Shown piece by piece: positions 12,546-25,103 of a stretch of 64,000 bases of DNA. The position numbers and the translations under genes are program-made. The notes below the pieces were generated by a model. That model did no database searches, was not told the origin of the DNA, and worked only from the letters and a program-made list of their open reading frames with translations. Where the stretch lies: the NCBI GenBank assembly GCA_008711295.1, contig VUYV01000149.1, positions 248,001 to 312,000 of the forward strand, given 5' to 3'. Positions within the stretch are counted from its first letter, which is position 1; the number at the start of each line of letters is the position of its first letter. The stretch is from Anarhynchus alexandrinus. Taxonomy: Eukaryota > Chordata > Aves > Charadriiformes > Charadriidae.

Positions 12546-15500
12546 GTGTCTGTGAACAGCTGAGATGGTTATCACTATATATTGACAGCAGTTTAGCAGC
12601 TGAGATTTTGACTACAGAAGAGATTTGGCTTACATTACTATTGCTGTTTCATTCTACTTTTGAAGTCAATTATTTAAATTGTCAAACAGCTGTAGAGGGG
12701 CCAGGGACCACTTGCAATCAGCTCTGCAGGAAATAAATAATTTAGCACAGGTAAACCTTAAACTCCATGGCTTGGAGAAGATGGGGAACGCCGATTTTAT
12801 TTTGCACGGAAGATGCAATGATCTAGTAATCCATATCGGAGAGGAAGACAAGTGCTTTTCCCTGGCACTGGGAAAAATACGAAAACTGAAAGGCTGCAAA
12901 TTTACTTTCCCCGTATCCCTTCACTGTGGCTGTCCTGCTCTGAAGATTTCTTTGCTACAGCCATTCATTGCCTGGCATTTTTTCTGCTAGCCATTGTCAT
13001 GATAGTCCATGTGGATGGCAAAGGTCAACTCTTTTATGAACCCATTTGGATCCAGTTGTTACAGCGGTAGGAACAGACATCATAGTATTCCTTACATGAA
13101 AACACAGACTCTTTTGCCCTTTGACAGTTTCTGTCTCTCTAAAACAGCGGGGATGTGTTTTTGTGGACATGTGATGCTTCTGTGTAGTCAGCCTCTGTAT
13201 TCCTTTGCTTTCCAGTGGCTACAGACACTTCTTCGTAACTTGGGCTTGAACTTCTTAACTCAGTCTGGTGATGTTTTCGATGTTTAATTTTTGCAGTAGT
13301 ATTTATTACATATGCATACAGATTGCCAAAGTCATCAGAATCAGAAATACTCTAAAGGATATAGTAGTATTTTCCAGTCATTTAACTGAAGGGGCTTAGA
13401 GCCTTTGTAATTTGCTCCTTGTGAAGGTGTCCCAGAAAAATGTCATTTCTGTTCTGCAGGACCAAGCAATTTCAGATTGCACCATAGATATTTTTTAAAG
13501 GTAAAAATCTGTAGGGCTCACTAGGATTACACAGCTTGTTAATTATTATTGAAACCACTTATTTGTTCAAAGTTTATTGAAAGGGGAAGACTTTTTATTA
13601 CTTACTGTCTTCCTCTGTTTTGCAGAAGGAAAACTGTTTCCATATATTAAAAGCTTCAAAAAAGATTATAGTGCTATTATACTGTTTGTGAAACAGAGTA
13701 TGGTTATCTCTTGGTGCTGGATTACTGTGCAGTTATATTGCTACAATTACACTGGCATCATCTTGTGTTGCCTCGTTTTACACTTAAATGACACAAGCAA
13801 GTAAAGGGGAATTCAGTTATGCACAATGCTGAAGCTTTTTAACGTTAATTAATGTTTTATGTGGTTTGCAAGTAAAAGATCTTAATTTAGATTTACTGTC
13901 TGTACCGTATAAGCTATATTATGTATGTTGCTTTTTTGGGGGGTGGGATCTTTTAAGGAAATCCATCTTTCTATGTAACAGGAATTCCTGGAAGGTGAGG
14001 TCCTGCACTTCATCACAAAATTATGTAATTGTTTTTTTCCCTTCTCTATCCAATTTAGTGTGGGGCAGGTTTCCATTCAAGAAAGCAGGTGTTCCGTTTG
14101 CATAGTCCATGTGACTTGCGCATTTTGTAATTTACTGCTAACGTGTAAATTACCACCAATCCGCAGGTTACTTTTGCCTGGAGTCTGGGCTCAGACTGTT
14201 AGATTTACTTTACGTAATCTGTCGAATCATAGCATTTATTTAGGATGTGTTTTAACTAGCTGCCTAGATATGAAAAGCTTTATATGCCATCATCTTCTTG
14301 AACCATGTGGCTCTTTTTGAAGGATTATCTTTAGTAAACCTACCCAGATGAAGTCTAGCCAGGTAAGTTGATATGTACTGTCAGCTCGGTCTAAACAATG
14401 GAAATTACTAAAATCACACTAATAAGATAAAATATTGTTAGCAATGTCTGTTCCCATTTATTTTTCAGTCAGATCAATTCTATGCTAACAGTAAATGAAA
14501 GACTGATTTAAAACATAATTTAGTTGTTGTTATTTTAGCAGTGCTAGAGGTTTGCTTGGCTTTCTGTGCAGTAGTCAGCCTGCTTCCTATCAGATGGGCA
14601 CTAGGGTGGGTTTGGTTAGTGATTCCTCTGTGCTTTGCAGAGAGACAGAAAAGAAGTAATGGAGAAAGGTAAAAATAAGAACACTTAATTTTAGTGAGTC
14701 TGCACTATTACTATTAGAACAGAATGAAAGTAGTTTGAAGGCAAATCGTTCCCTTACAAACTAGCTGTCTCGGACTGGAATCTGACAGGAGGAAAGCCTC
14801 ATCGATACATAAGCAAATCTGAACCAAAGAGTGAAATCCACAAAAATACCCTCCTCTAAGTGTCTCTTCGCTCCTGCTGTTATATCAATACACCGTTTTC
14901 TCAAAATACTGCAATTTCTATTTAGCCCAGAACTAGGTTTAATATTTTCCCGCGAGTAGGAGGGGGTTGGTTGTTCTGTGCTAGTAATCCCATAGCATTT
15001 CCATTTAACTTTCCTAGCAGTTGTGCAACACGGCAGCCAAGGTATTCTTCTGATATTTATAAGAATTCAACAAGAATTCAGATATGCTTTAGGGCACTGG
15101 GGCATTTTTTGTTTGGTTCCCCCTGAGTAAAGTGAGGTGTGTTGGTTTTTGTTGGTTTTTTTTTTCTTCACTACATTTTCCATGATTTTTGGAAGAGAAG
15201 AAACATCAATGTTTGAGAAGCAGCGCTGTACTTGGTTTCTCAGTGGGAGGCACTGTTTGAAAAAAATGAAATAGATTACAGCAATGACAGTTATCTTATT
15301 CATGGATGAGAAGCCATTCTTCCACAGAGATCACTCCTATCTATGTAGAAAATCATGTAAGGCCTTTGTAATGTTCAGCACAGCATATCTTCATCCAACA
15401 AGTGAGGTATTTCTTCTTGCTGTCAAATTATTTTGGCTTGAGTGTAGCTGATCAAACCTCACTGAGACTACAGCTGCGTGACAGTTGCTGTAGTTAGATG

Positions 15501-16064
15501 TATGGTGCTCGCAGAAAGGAAGCTTCTGTCAAACTTGGAAGAGAAAAGGTTCTGTCAGTAATAGTACCATACAGTTCAGGAACGATGGTCCTGGAGTAAC
15601 AGAAGGGTAACTTTCAAAAATTTCACTTTGGCCTTTATCACTGGGAAGAGTGTGAAGAAAAAAATTTTCTTTCCACCCACCAAGTGTTGCATCATGGTAG
15701 CACAGAGTTTGTCAGCGCGGCAACAAGATGTTCGTGTAATCCTGCTGGAACTATTGGTGTTGTCGTGTGAAGGAATGCCAATAACATGGCACTTGCGACA
15801 TAGCCTTATAAAGCCATTACAGGGTGGTAGTAACAAAGTCATCCAAAACAGATGTTTGTATATATATGCTTGCATTTTTGGTTTAATTAACCGATTCATT
15901 AAAGTTAGAGGTAAATAAAAGTAGTCATCCCATCGGTAAGTTAAAAATAAAATTTTAAACTTGAATTTTTTGGTATTCCTATTACAATTTTTTGTTGGCA
16001 GTATGGTTATAGTATGAATTCATGTGTTCTAGAAGGCAGGGTTTCTAATTAGAGTCACTAAAAG

Positions 16065-16110
16065 TTTGGGGTTTTTTTGTTTGTTTTGTTCTGGTTTTTT
16101 GTTTGGTTTT
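16065..16110. repeat. T/G-rich simple tract
   Basis: GTTTGGGG, T7, GTTTGTTTTGTT, then GGTTTTTTG and TTTGGTTTTT. It is the same compositional class as the tracts at 6745 and 21019. Confidence 0.55.
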
Positions 16111-16324
16111 TACTTCTTTCAGGGCCACTAATGGGTTTAAGGCAAAACCGCCGATTATTTCATCAACCACATATTTCTTGAGATCAGTCATTGTGTCTCT
16201 GTTCTCTCATTATGGATTTTGTTCTGCCCGGGTCTGGTTAGAGACTGGATAATACCAGTCATTGGATAATAAAGCCACTTCCAGTGCCTTTAGTGAAATT
16301 CTCAACAGTATGGGTGTTTATGAC

Positions 16325-16420
16325 TTATCTCCTCTTCCTCCTCCTTTTGAGTGTGCAATTTTTCAATCCTTTCCTTTCCCCCTTCCACCGCCCCCTTTCT
16401 TCTTCTCTCCTTTCTTCTTA
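16325..16420. repeat. Polypyrimidine (C/T) tract
   Basis: Mostly C and T on the plus strand, with CTCCTCTTCC, CCTTTCCC and TTCTTCTCTCC blocks, interrupted near 16350 by about 15 mixed bases. It is a simple low-complexity tract with potential for triplex formation. It could also act as a splice-acceptor tract, but no exon can be supported after it. Confidence 0.6.
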
Positions 16421-17302
16421 TTAGTAGGATTTTGCCAGAGCATTGTCAGAGCTCCAGAAGATTCAGCTTGCTGGGGTTGAGGTTACAGGTCAAGTGTATG
16501 AATTGGGTACTTAAAAGCAGGCATGATGTGCTCCAGGGTGATGCCTAGAGTATCCCAGGAAGACATGACAAGTCCAAGAGAGGCATTTTGTGAATGGAGG
16601 ATCATTTGATGGTGTTCTCTAGCCATTGGACTGTCTCCTTGCTAGTTGTCTTCTACCCTGTAGTGCAGGTTGTCTTTTCTCACCAGGAACACCAGTGGGG
16701 ATACGGTCTTGTTTCAGGAAATTGTTTCATCCGTTGTTTCATCTAACCCCAACTTTTTCTCTGTGCCCCAAGATGGTGCTATGACTATTAACTGGAGGAA
16801 GGTGGAAAGTGGAAAAACTCTCCAGAACGGATTTTGCACGATTAGAGAGTAAAAGAATCTGATAGATAGTTCTTAATTCCCGGTGTTTCTTATCCTTTAA
16901 TAATTGTTTCTTTCTTTGTATGCATTTTAAAGGGAAGAAGATGAGAGCTAGGTTGTGTGTCGAGTTGAGTGGTTGCTGAAGCTAGAGGAAAAACTAGCAG
17001 TAGCATGATGGAAAAACTCCCAAACCACAGTTAACTATTGATTATGATAGAAGCAGTTTAAGTGAAGATTTAATCTGTTGTTTAGGGTGAATACATATAG
17101 TTGTCACCAACAAAGAACCCAGAAGAGAAAATGGCTCTAAAGAAGGAATACCAATACTGAATAGGTTCCAGTATTTTAAATCCACCTGTCCATATTACAG
17201 CTACTCATGCAAGTATCGATCAATAATGCACAGATTTCAGCTTGGTTTATCTCAGTCTTGATGCCAGCCTAGCAAAGAACTATCTGGAAAAATGTTGTTC
17301 TT

Positions 17303-17360
17303 GCTCCTCTTTTCTCTCTTTTTTTTTTTTTTTCCCCTTCCCCTCCCTCTTCTCACTTCA
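17303..17360. repeat. Polypyrimidine tract with long T run
   Basis: 'ttgctcctcttttctctc' leads into a T run of about 15, then C/T-only sequence to about 17357. It is low-complexity sequence. Confidence 0.65.
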
Positions 17361-18713
17361 TTGAAAATTTTGACCAAAATGAAGATGTTACCTATCCAAC
17401 AAGGCTGTACCTGCTACATGTTACTCTACAGCAACAACATAGCGCAGGTAGGAGGCTGGAAGTATTTTTGGAAACAAATTACACCAATTCCCAATTAGTC
17501 CTACATTGAAATAAACTAAACTGTGGTACTTAAACAATAATTCTAATGAAGTTAGATTTTTGGGTCATTTCCATAAGTTAAATATATTTCAAAGCATATA
17601 CTTACTTAATTTGCATAATTAATACTTATACAAAAATCTTTTTTGAGCTCAAATCTGTTGAATGTTAATGGAGTTGCATTTACAGTGTGTCAAGTGAGAT
17701 TAGAACTGGGTCCTGCGTGTTCGCTTTGATACATTGTGGAGCAAAATTCTGTAGCAAAAGCCTTTGACTTCCATGTGTATCAGTGTTGAAACCCTGCAGG
17801 AAAAATGTACGTTTTCTACGCTAGCAAAAGCTTTATCTTTAGAGCCTGTACTGCTCCTATGTTTGTGAAGTCAGACAAAAGGAGCTAGGTGCTACATGTG
17901 ATTAAGCCTTCTGGAAGAAAGTTTAATTGATACTGTATTAAAATCTTAGCTGCTAAAGCCCTTAAAGAAGTGATGCTGGTCTAAAACATTTTCTGAATTA
18001 TCTAAAGGCTTTGAGAAGTACTTAAATTTCCTTTGTCTGTTGTAAGACCTAAGGTGGGAAACTGGCTGCTAGCTTTTAAGTAGCCATTATATAGTATAGC
18101 TCTAAAGAGGCAGGGAAGTGGTTTATATTTTTATAAGATGATATCTGGTGATTTAAAAAAAATAACAAAAATAAAATAATTCATATAGCAATATCTTCAT
18201 TAGATGTCCTTGGTGGGAGACACTTCTTGACATTTTTGGTATAATCTCTTAATTCATGTGTTCTTCTGTTAGTGCGTAAGTAACACAGCTAACCAATTGC
18301 AATGCCAGCAGAAATTAAAAATGCTGTTAAATGACTATCTTACTGTTAGACCAAAATATTTATCCTTCTTTCCTCTGGAATATTTTATAAAATAAATAGT
18401 AAACAATGTAAGTCCTAAATGTATGTCACTGGTGGGCAAAGCAGTAAGTTTTACTTTGCCTATAAAATGTTGCTTCGTCATCTGCTAGGGTCCTTCAGAG
18501 GTCTTGTTGGTAAAAAAAGTTACTTAGTGAGACATGAAAGAAGGTAAAATGGGCGACAATAGAAGAAACAGTTACACTTTCTGTTTGTGAAATATGGGTG
18601 CGTTGGATCATACCCTCCATCAGGTGGGTGGCATGTAAACATCATTGCAACAGTTCTCTGCCTTGTCTTTTCTGGATTAGCCTTGCTTCAATAAGGAGAA
18701 CATAATTTTTTAT

Positions 18714-18810
18714 GAGCAACCTGATCTAGTGGGAGGTGTCCCTGCCCATGGCAGGAGGTCGGAACTAGATGATCTTTAAGGTCCCTTCCAACCTACACCA
18801 TTCTATGATT
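18714..18810 (+). mobile_element. CR1 LINE 3' fragment
   Basis: From 'gagcaacctgatctagtggg' to 'ccattctatgatt' this matches the 3' end shared by the copies at 24889, 44817 and 53441. Diagnostic blocks are 'gggaggtgtccctgcccatg', 'gatctttaaggtcccttcc' and a single terminal ATTCTATG-type unit. It is strongly 5' truncated and keeps only the untranslated tail. Plus orientation. CR1 copies are typically 5' truncated and lack target-site duplications, and none was seen here. Confidence 0.95.
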
Positions 18811-19027
18811 TATCTTCCGGAGTGGCATGATATAAAGCTGTGGTGGCTACAGTAGGAGGGGACGAAGGCAAGAATGATGCCTTGCTCCTCTTATATGATA
18901 AATTAATGTCAGGAACATTACCTCAGATGTGGAAGATTTTACAAATCCCTTGTAAAAAGAAGTACCTCCTAATAGGGAGTTCCTAAGACCTGAGAAGGAA
19001 CTCCAGGTACACACTTGTGTGTTTTCT

Positions 19028-19055
19028 GGTGGATCCTGTTTCTAGGTGGATCCTG
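19028..19055 (+). repeat. Short direct repeat, two copies of an 11-mer
   Basis: 'ggtggatcctg' occurs twice with a 17-base period, and each copy includes a GGATCC palindrome. It is probably a small replication-slippage duplication. Confidence 0.7.
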
Positions 19056-21018
19056 ATTCATGCCCATAGGGAGTCTATGTCCCTAAAACAGGACTTTGGC
19101 TACTGCTGTGGGGGCCGGAGACCTATAAGTGAAATAAAACATTGCTCAGGTTGTTTGCTTAGCACAGTGGGGCTTTAGTTCATTCCTCTTTGGATCCGTT
19201 CTCCAGCTCTTTCTTTTCATAGCTTTAGTGGCTTTTCCCTTGGATGGATAAAGACTTTGAGGGTTAGAAGGAGAAGGGTTAACTTTCTGAGGAAATATTA
19301 CAGACACATGCCTTAATTGTAGGTGCTATTATGAGAGTAAGGCTGAACTGTGATGAATTAGGTAATTCCCTCTCACACTAGAAAAAAGAATGAATTCTTA
19401 ATAGCTGAGAGTTGGAAGGCAACCTTGTTTAACAGGCAGAGGGAAAATGGTCTTCTGAAAAGGCCCTGTCACAGACTCCTTGGGCTTGTTAGGCTGTGTT
19501 TTCTGGAGATGGGAAGCAGGTTTGAGTCTGATTGAGAAGCCTTTTATGAACTTAACTACATCTGAGAAAGTTGAACCATGGCAGTTCATCTTACTTGTGG
19601 CTCTAGTTCTCTGACCTGTACTTTTCAAGACAAATCTTCTCTGAGCCATCAGAATGCTTTGTAGAAATTATTTTATGTACTTCTAATAAGGAGCTTCTCA
19701 CAAGTAGGTATTTTGCATTGATTTATAAACAGTTGCAGAGGACATGAATCTGTACACATCCAACTTGCTCAGCAATGGAGAAGCCAGTTGAAGGGCCACT
19801 TGCAGGCGCTGGGTGTGGGGAGAGATACTTACTGCTGTGCTTCTCCTCGGGAAAGGGATCTGCAAAGAAAAGTCACCACCTTCCTAAATGTTTGGATGTA
19901 TGTTGTTATTGGAATGGGCCATCATATTTGCCTTGGGAGGTAATACAGATATGGTAGAAAAGCTGGAGGGGAAAGGACAGAAAAAGCTTTTAAAAGCTGA
20001 TTGTGAGCCTTGGTTTTGTATTACTTAGTGGGAGTGACAAGCAAACATTTTCTTTGTTGTCATTTTTTAGGGAGAAGTGAGTCTGGGGAGAATGGCAAGT
20101 AAGGGTAGGAGTCGGGAAAAATCTTTTACCTCTATTGGCTTTTGCAGTTCTCCTTTGCCTTATGGCTCTCTGTCCCAGCCCTTGAAAAATTCATGTTTAG
20201 TTTTACCCCTGTCTGGGACTCGCTATGCAAAGTGAAGCTGATGTCTTGTGCCTAACGGGGCCTTGCTCTTGTATTCCTTCTTTTGAAAACTCTATAGCCG
20301 CTGTAGGAAATGCATCTTCTTTGTCTTCTGTGTGGTTTGTACATTTTTAGGTGTTGACACAGTATAATTAAAATTGAAGAAAGTAGGGAAGGCATTTAGA
20401 AAGAGTAATTACTAGTATGGCAGTAACAAAATTAGTGGGAAGTGAGTATGAAAAGAGAAATCGTCCTTCTGTGAACAGCTTTAGTAGATCTGTCCCTGCC
20501 TGTGGGCTTAAAATGTTATATTTGAGTTGCAGGACCACAGATGTACCTGTAGCTGCCATTAATGATAAAAAAAACTCTTAATCTCAGCGCGGGAATTAGC
20601 TGTCCTTTACTTTTGAATATTAAATACTCATCAATTAATTGATCACACATGGATGTACTGATGCTTATTGTACAAGGCCACAGTGTGGGCGGTTGCATTG
20701 CAAGATGTGCGGGCCGTGACAGCGTCTGTGGAAGGTCTGCTTGGAGGCTACCAGAGAAATACCCCTTTAGCTCTGGGGAATATGTAGGAGCCTCACTTGC
20801 TTTTTAGCCTTAAGCCTGCAGGGCTCTTAGACCGTTTCGGCAGAACCTGGTTTGCCAGGACCAAGGCAGTATGAGCGCTGCTCGAGATGCTGGTCCTGCA
20901 GCGCTGCAAAGGAAAACAAATAATACTCAGTTTGCTTTCAGGGGCTGTAAACCTGTTTGTAGTAGACCAATTTCAAAACCATTTTATAGTCAAGTAGTAT
21001 AGGAGAATAAGTGAAGGG

Positions 21019-21087
21019 AGGTTGTTGGGTTTTTTTAGTGGTTTTTTTTTTGTTGTTTGGGTGGTGTTGGTTTTGGTGTTGGTTTTT
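21019..21087. repeat. T/G-rich simple tract
   Basis: Almost only G and T on the plus strand: 'gggaggttgttgggt', T-rich runs, TGGTGTTGG units and a final T run. It is the same type as 6745-6807. Confidence 0.55.
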
Positions 21088-22752
21088 TATTATTATCTAA
21101 GATGTTGTGTATTGTCTACTTGGTTTTCTTTCTTACATTTTTTGTATTTTTGGTGAGCTGGTTTGATCTCTGCCAAGTGTGTTAAGATAAGCCTCTGAAG
21201 GTACTCTGCTCAATAGTTTACCAAAGCTAGTACATAATAAATACCTTAAAACAAGTATTTGCTTTTAATAGATGTGGGTGTGAGTTGCAGAAGGATCTCA
21301 TAATGCAGACTGCATGTGGAGCACATATTTTGGTTTGATCTAACGCAAAGACTAGAGTCTGCTGTAAACTGGGGGTCCTGGTCCAGGCTTTGATCCCATT
21401 CTTACAAGCTCAGGGTAATTTGGATACATTCATCCTCGCCCTCATCCCTTGCCCTGATCATTCAGTTTTTAATGGTATCCCTCTGGACAATCAAATCTTC
21501 ATAGCTTAAAAATTACTATTCTAATTTAAAAAAAAAAAAACACATTGAGAATACAGTTCCATCATTGAAAGGTTGTTATGAGTAGTCCCACACAAGCACA
21601 GTTCAGATTTTTAAAGAGGTCTCACTCATTGAGTCGGTCGCTGCAGCACGAAGGCGTTACCTGAAAAAGCTAGAGAACTGCTGCTTTATAAGCTCTCATC
21701 CCTGCCTGAGACTGGGTTCTTTTTTTCTGTTGTACAATAGAATAATGCAAGATAATTTTTGACTTACTGATTCAAATTTTGTCTTGCAGCTATTCATCTT
21801 CTTCCTTGTTATTTTACACATTTATTTATTTCTTGGTAAGGTTTTGTCTAGGGGTGTGCTTTTCTTTTCGTTATTTTGGTGGTTTTAGTATTTTGAAGGC
21901 ATGCAAATTTTGAAAATTGTATCTTGTGATTATGGCAAACTTCAGTGGATAGTAGCAATGATCGTATCCATAATCAGTGTTTTCTTTTCTGACAAAAGTA
22001 ACAAAAAAATGTTTCACTACTTTCACACTGAGCTTCTACCTCCAGCAAAAGGGATGGATGATACTGGAGGCAGTCTGATGTGTGGGTTGTTTCTTCGGTG
22101 CAAGTAGACATGTTTTGAAGGGGCCCAGCTTTCCAACTAGCATTAGGGGCTAATGTTTAAATATACAATTTAGGTTTAAAAAAGCTTTATAAAGACAGAA
22201 GATAAAATGCTCTACAAAAACTATGTGCTTTGATTTTTGTTTTTTTTGAAGTCTACACAGGCCCTGACTGCCACAAATCTCGCACTGCAGCGTGAGTCCA
22301 GCGCGTGTGTCTTGGGAGCAGGTCGCCAAAGAGGTTAGCAGCACTCTGAAAAACACGTCTTGCTATGTACAAATAAATTCCAGTTCAAATTCTGATTGTG
22401 TGAAATTGATTCAAAGTGAACACTGAAAAGGTTTCAAAACCTGAGAAATATCTGATTGGCATAATAAAATTTTGGGAACTGCAGTTCTTGCTTGTTCCTG
22501 CTGTTGGAACCTGAGCTGCCGTGAACTTTGTTTGCACTGAACGATCCAAAGGAAAATAATTGGGTTCTGACCCTGCAATGAGTTTTGCACGGGCTCGTTC
22601 CCATTTAGACAGATGGGATCTATTAGCCTTGCCATTTCTTGTTTCATTGTAGTAATAAATGGCAGCTTTTTAAATAGTTTATGTTCATAAACCACTATAA
22701 TTTTTATTAAGCTTCAGTGAGATTTGCAAGCTGCCATTAAATGAACAAAAAC

Positions 22753-22760
22753 ATGCAAAT
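22753..22760 (+). promoter_or_regulatory. Octamer-type ATGCAAAT motif
   Basis: A perfect ATGCAAAT lies in 'acatgcaaatgatt'. POU-domain factors are known to bind this octamer. An 8-mer occurs by chance about once per 32 kb on one of two strands, more often in AT-rich DNA, so this is a sequence match only. Confidence 0.2.
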
Positions 22761-23940
22761 GATTGTAAAGCCTAAAGGAGATTTTAACAATATTTGGTTT
22801 GGATTATTTAAGATGGCGTTCAATTTTCCCATTTCCCTTTCGCTGTTCCCTCTAAGCTTGTGCTACTACTTTCTCTTTTGGGTGTGTGCAAACCACGTAG
22901 TCTTTGCCTGTGTTTCTCTGTGTGCGAGGGCAGGGAGTACCTGAGCATTAGGGAAGCAATAGGGTGGGTTTGTTGTTGCTTTGCTTTGCTTATTTTTTTG
23001 AAAGCTGGCTGTCTAGTGATATGTGTAAACGTTAGTATTCCAATAGGAATTCTACCCTCAGACATGACTCTGAAATTTCCAATGGTCTCTTCTTCCCTTA
23101 GCCTTCCCCTCCACTACCTAATGAATTTCTCTTACACAGTTCTTGCGCTTAGTGACAAGATTTGTAAATGTGCTGATTATCTGGCAGCTCCTGTCATTGG
23201 CAATGGGACTTGAAAATTTGATTGCTTCATTGTGGTGCTGAGCACTTCTGAGCATCTGGCTCACAGGGGGTCACAAGGCACACAGGAGAACTTGCATCTG
23301 ATCTGGGCCTCCCCGCTGGCACATCATCTCTTCTTTATCCTGTGGGTTTGATTTAAACCTCTCTTCTGTGAAGTAAAGGTGCGGCAGGAACAATAACTTG
23401 AGTGAAACAGTTCATAAAGCTGAAGGGTATTGATCTGTGTCCTATAGAATAATAAATTATTGGCTTTGAGAACAGTTTTGCTGCTCCATGAATCACCTGC
23501 TCTGTGTCCACATACAGTGTTAGAGTTTTGATGCCTTAAGATGATAAATGCCGGTATTTCTGTTAGTTTCTTAGTCCAAACCTCTATGTCTAGGAAAGTC
23601 AGACTATTCATTTCTATACTCTGTTAGTGGAAGAGTTCCTGTTGGGAATACCAGGTGTTGAGGAAAATGCTTCACACAGATGTGATGTGCTGCTCTTCCA
23701 CTGGAAGACTTTCACATTCTGTTCACCTGTCATATCTCATCTGTTACACTGAGGGTAAAAACCTGTTTGGTTTGGTTTTGCTATCTTATGTTTACAATGA
23801 TTTTAAAAAATGCAACATATAGTAATGGAAGATAAAATGCACCTTCAGATGCTACAGGAAAGCTCTCCTTTAACAAAGGAAACCTTTATTATTACGTTGC
23901 AGAAATTCTAGATACGTGGCGTGTAATGGAGCAATTTTCA

Positions 23941-23973
23941 TTTTTTTTTAAAAAAAAGGAGGAATCCTTTTTT
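23941..23973. repeat. Overlapping inverted repeats (T9/A8 and a 9-bp stem)
   Basis: T9 at 23941-23949 abuts A8 at 23950-23957, making a palindrome. The A block also begins a second inverted repeat, AAAAAAGGA (23952-23960), loop GGAA, TCCTTTTTT (23965-23973). The two foldings share bases and exclude each other. No gene adjoins, so this is probably fortuitous low-complexity structure. Confidence 0.6.
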
Positions 23974-24753
23974 CATTTATAAGGGAAAACGTCTGTTTTA
24001 TACAGAGTATTGCTTTGCAACAGGATCCCGATTATAGAATATCACAATAAAATATGACTTTTCCATTTGGCATTAGTAGGTATGAGTCACTTTGAAAATC
24101 CCTGAAAGCTTTTTATTTTGTTAGTTTTTGGGGAATAAAGGCAAGAAAATGAAAAGATGAAGACCAAGGCTAATGTAAAGCTTGTTACTGATTTGAGATT
24201 GTCAATCTGAGACAGTTGAAAATGGTTTTCCTTAAAAAACCAAAACAACTTTCTTCCCCAGTCCTCAAAAAATTGGCCTTTTTGTGCTGACTGAAGTGGG
24301 CATCTGGAGTCTCAAGTAGCAAGAGTAGTAAGTAAGAGTAGGGAGTGTAATAATAGAGAAAATGTCGATTATTTGCCTAAATATATAAATGCATACAATA
24401 GGAGTAGAGAAACTTTAAGTGAAATTAATGCATCCTTGCTTTGAAATGTGGAATACTTTGTTACGTGTGGCTCTGGTGGGAAATTTTGTATGCTCTTTTG
24501 GCCTGTGGAAATAAGACTGTTGAAGTATGCCTTTTTATGGCAGAATGCCTGGGTCCTTGTTAACCCTTTTGACTACATAAACTCATGTTGGAGATTTATC
24601 AAGAAACAAGAGCTGTCTGTCCTCAGTAGGAAAATAGTTGAGCTGTCATAAATTAATGTTTTGAGTATGATGCTTGGACGGACCATGGTTAGCTTGGTCC
24701 CCTATGGGTGGAAAGCTTTATGGCTTTTTTATTCGTTGGAAATAAATCCAGCC

Positions 24754-24811
24754 TTATATTATAAAGTATATATTATAATATATTATATTATTATATATAA
24801 AGTATATATTT
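24754..24811. repeat. AT microsatellite (imperfect TATA/ATT repeat)
   Basis: Alternating 'ttatattataaagtatatat', TATTATA and ATATATAA units immediately upstream of a CR1 fragment. It is an imperfect AT repeat and likely length-variable. Confidence 0.8.
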
Positions 24812-24888
24812 AGTGTGCCACTGGTAGCACTGTAAATGTATCATATAGTAAATATAATGTACTATTCTGTAGATATAGGAAAGACTAT

Positions 24889-25103
24889 AGATATTGGGAA
24901 GAAATTTTTCACAATGAGGGTGGTGAGCCCCTGGCGCAGGTTGCCCAGAGAAGCTGTGGCTGCCCCATCCCTGGAGGTGTTCAAGGCCAGGTTGGACGGG
25001 GCTTGGAGCAACCTGGTCTGGTGGGAGGTGTCCCTGCCCATGGCAGGGGGGTGGAACGAGGTGATCTTTAAGGTCCCTTCCAACCCAAACCATGCTATGA
25101 TTC
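24889..25103 (+). mobile_element. CR1 LINE 3' fragment
   Basis: It begins near 'atagatattgggaagaa' and ends at 'catgctatgattc'. The first half encodes the last residues of the CR1 reverse-transcriptase polyprotein (for example WRRLPREAVAAPSLEVFK), followed by the 'gggaggtgtccctgcccatg' and 'ggtcccttccaaccc' tail. It is 5' truncated and on the plus strand. It is very close to the 44817 and 53441 copies, so the three belong to one subfamily. The AT repeat directly 5' may have provided the insertion site, which is an inference. Confidence 0.96.

Larger units (their letters stand above)
12546..18713. other. Non-coding DNA, no gene recognised
   Basis: Long unique AT-rich stretch. It holds a T/G tract at 16065-16110, a polypyrimidine tract at 16325-16420 and a second at 17303-17360 containing a long T run. 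The frame at 12679-12990 (103 codons) and several frames near 13000-14300 look like translated non-coding DNA. A possible donor 'cag|gtaaac' at 12747-12750 lacks a convincing upstream acceptor. Confidence 0.5.
18811..24753. other. Non-coding DNA, no gene recognised
   Basis: Unique AT-rich sequence. It includes an 11-base direct repeat 'ggtggatcctg' at 19028-19038 and 19045-19055, a T/G tract at 21019-21087, an A run near 21527-21540, an octamer-like ATGCAAAT at 22753-22760 and an overlapping hairpin cluster at 23941-23973. Short frames only. Confidence 0.5.

Noticed and set aside
12679..12990. 103-codon plus-strand frame with 'gcacag|gtaaac' donor
   Set aside because: Upstream 'gtcaaacag' lacks a pyrimidine tract, the frame runs on past the donor, and no family is recognised.
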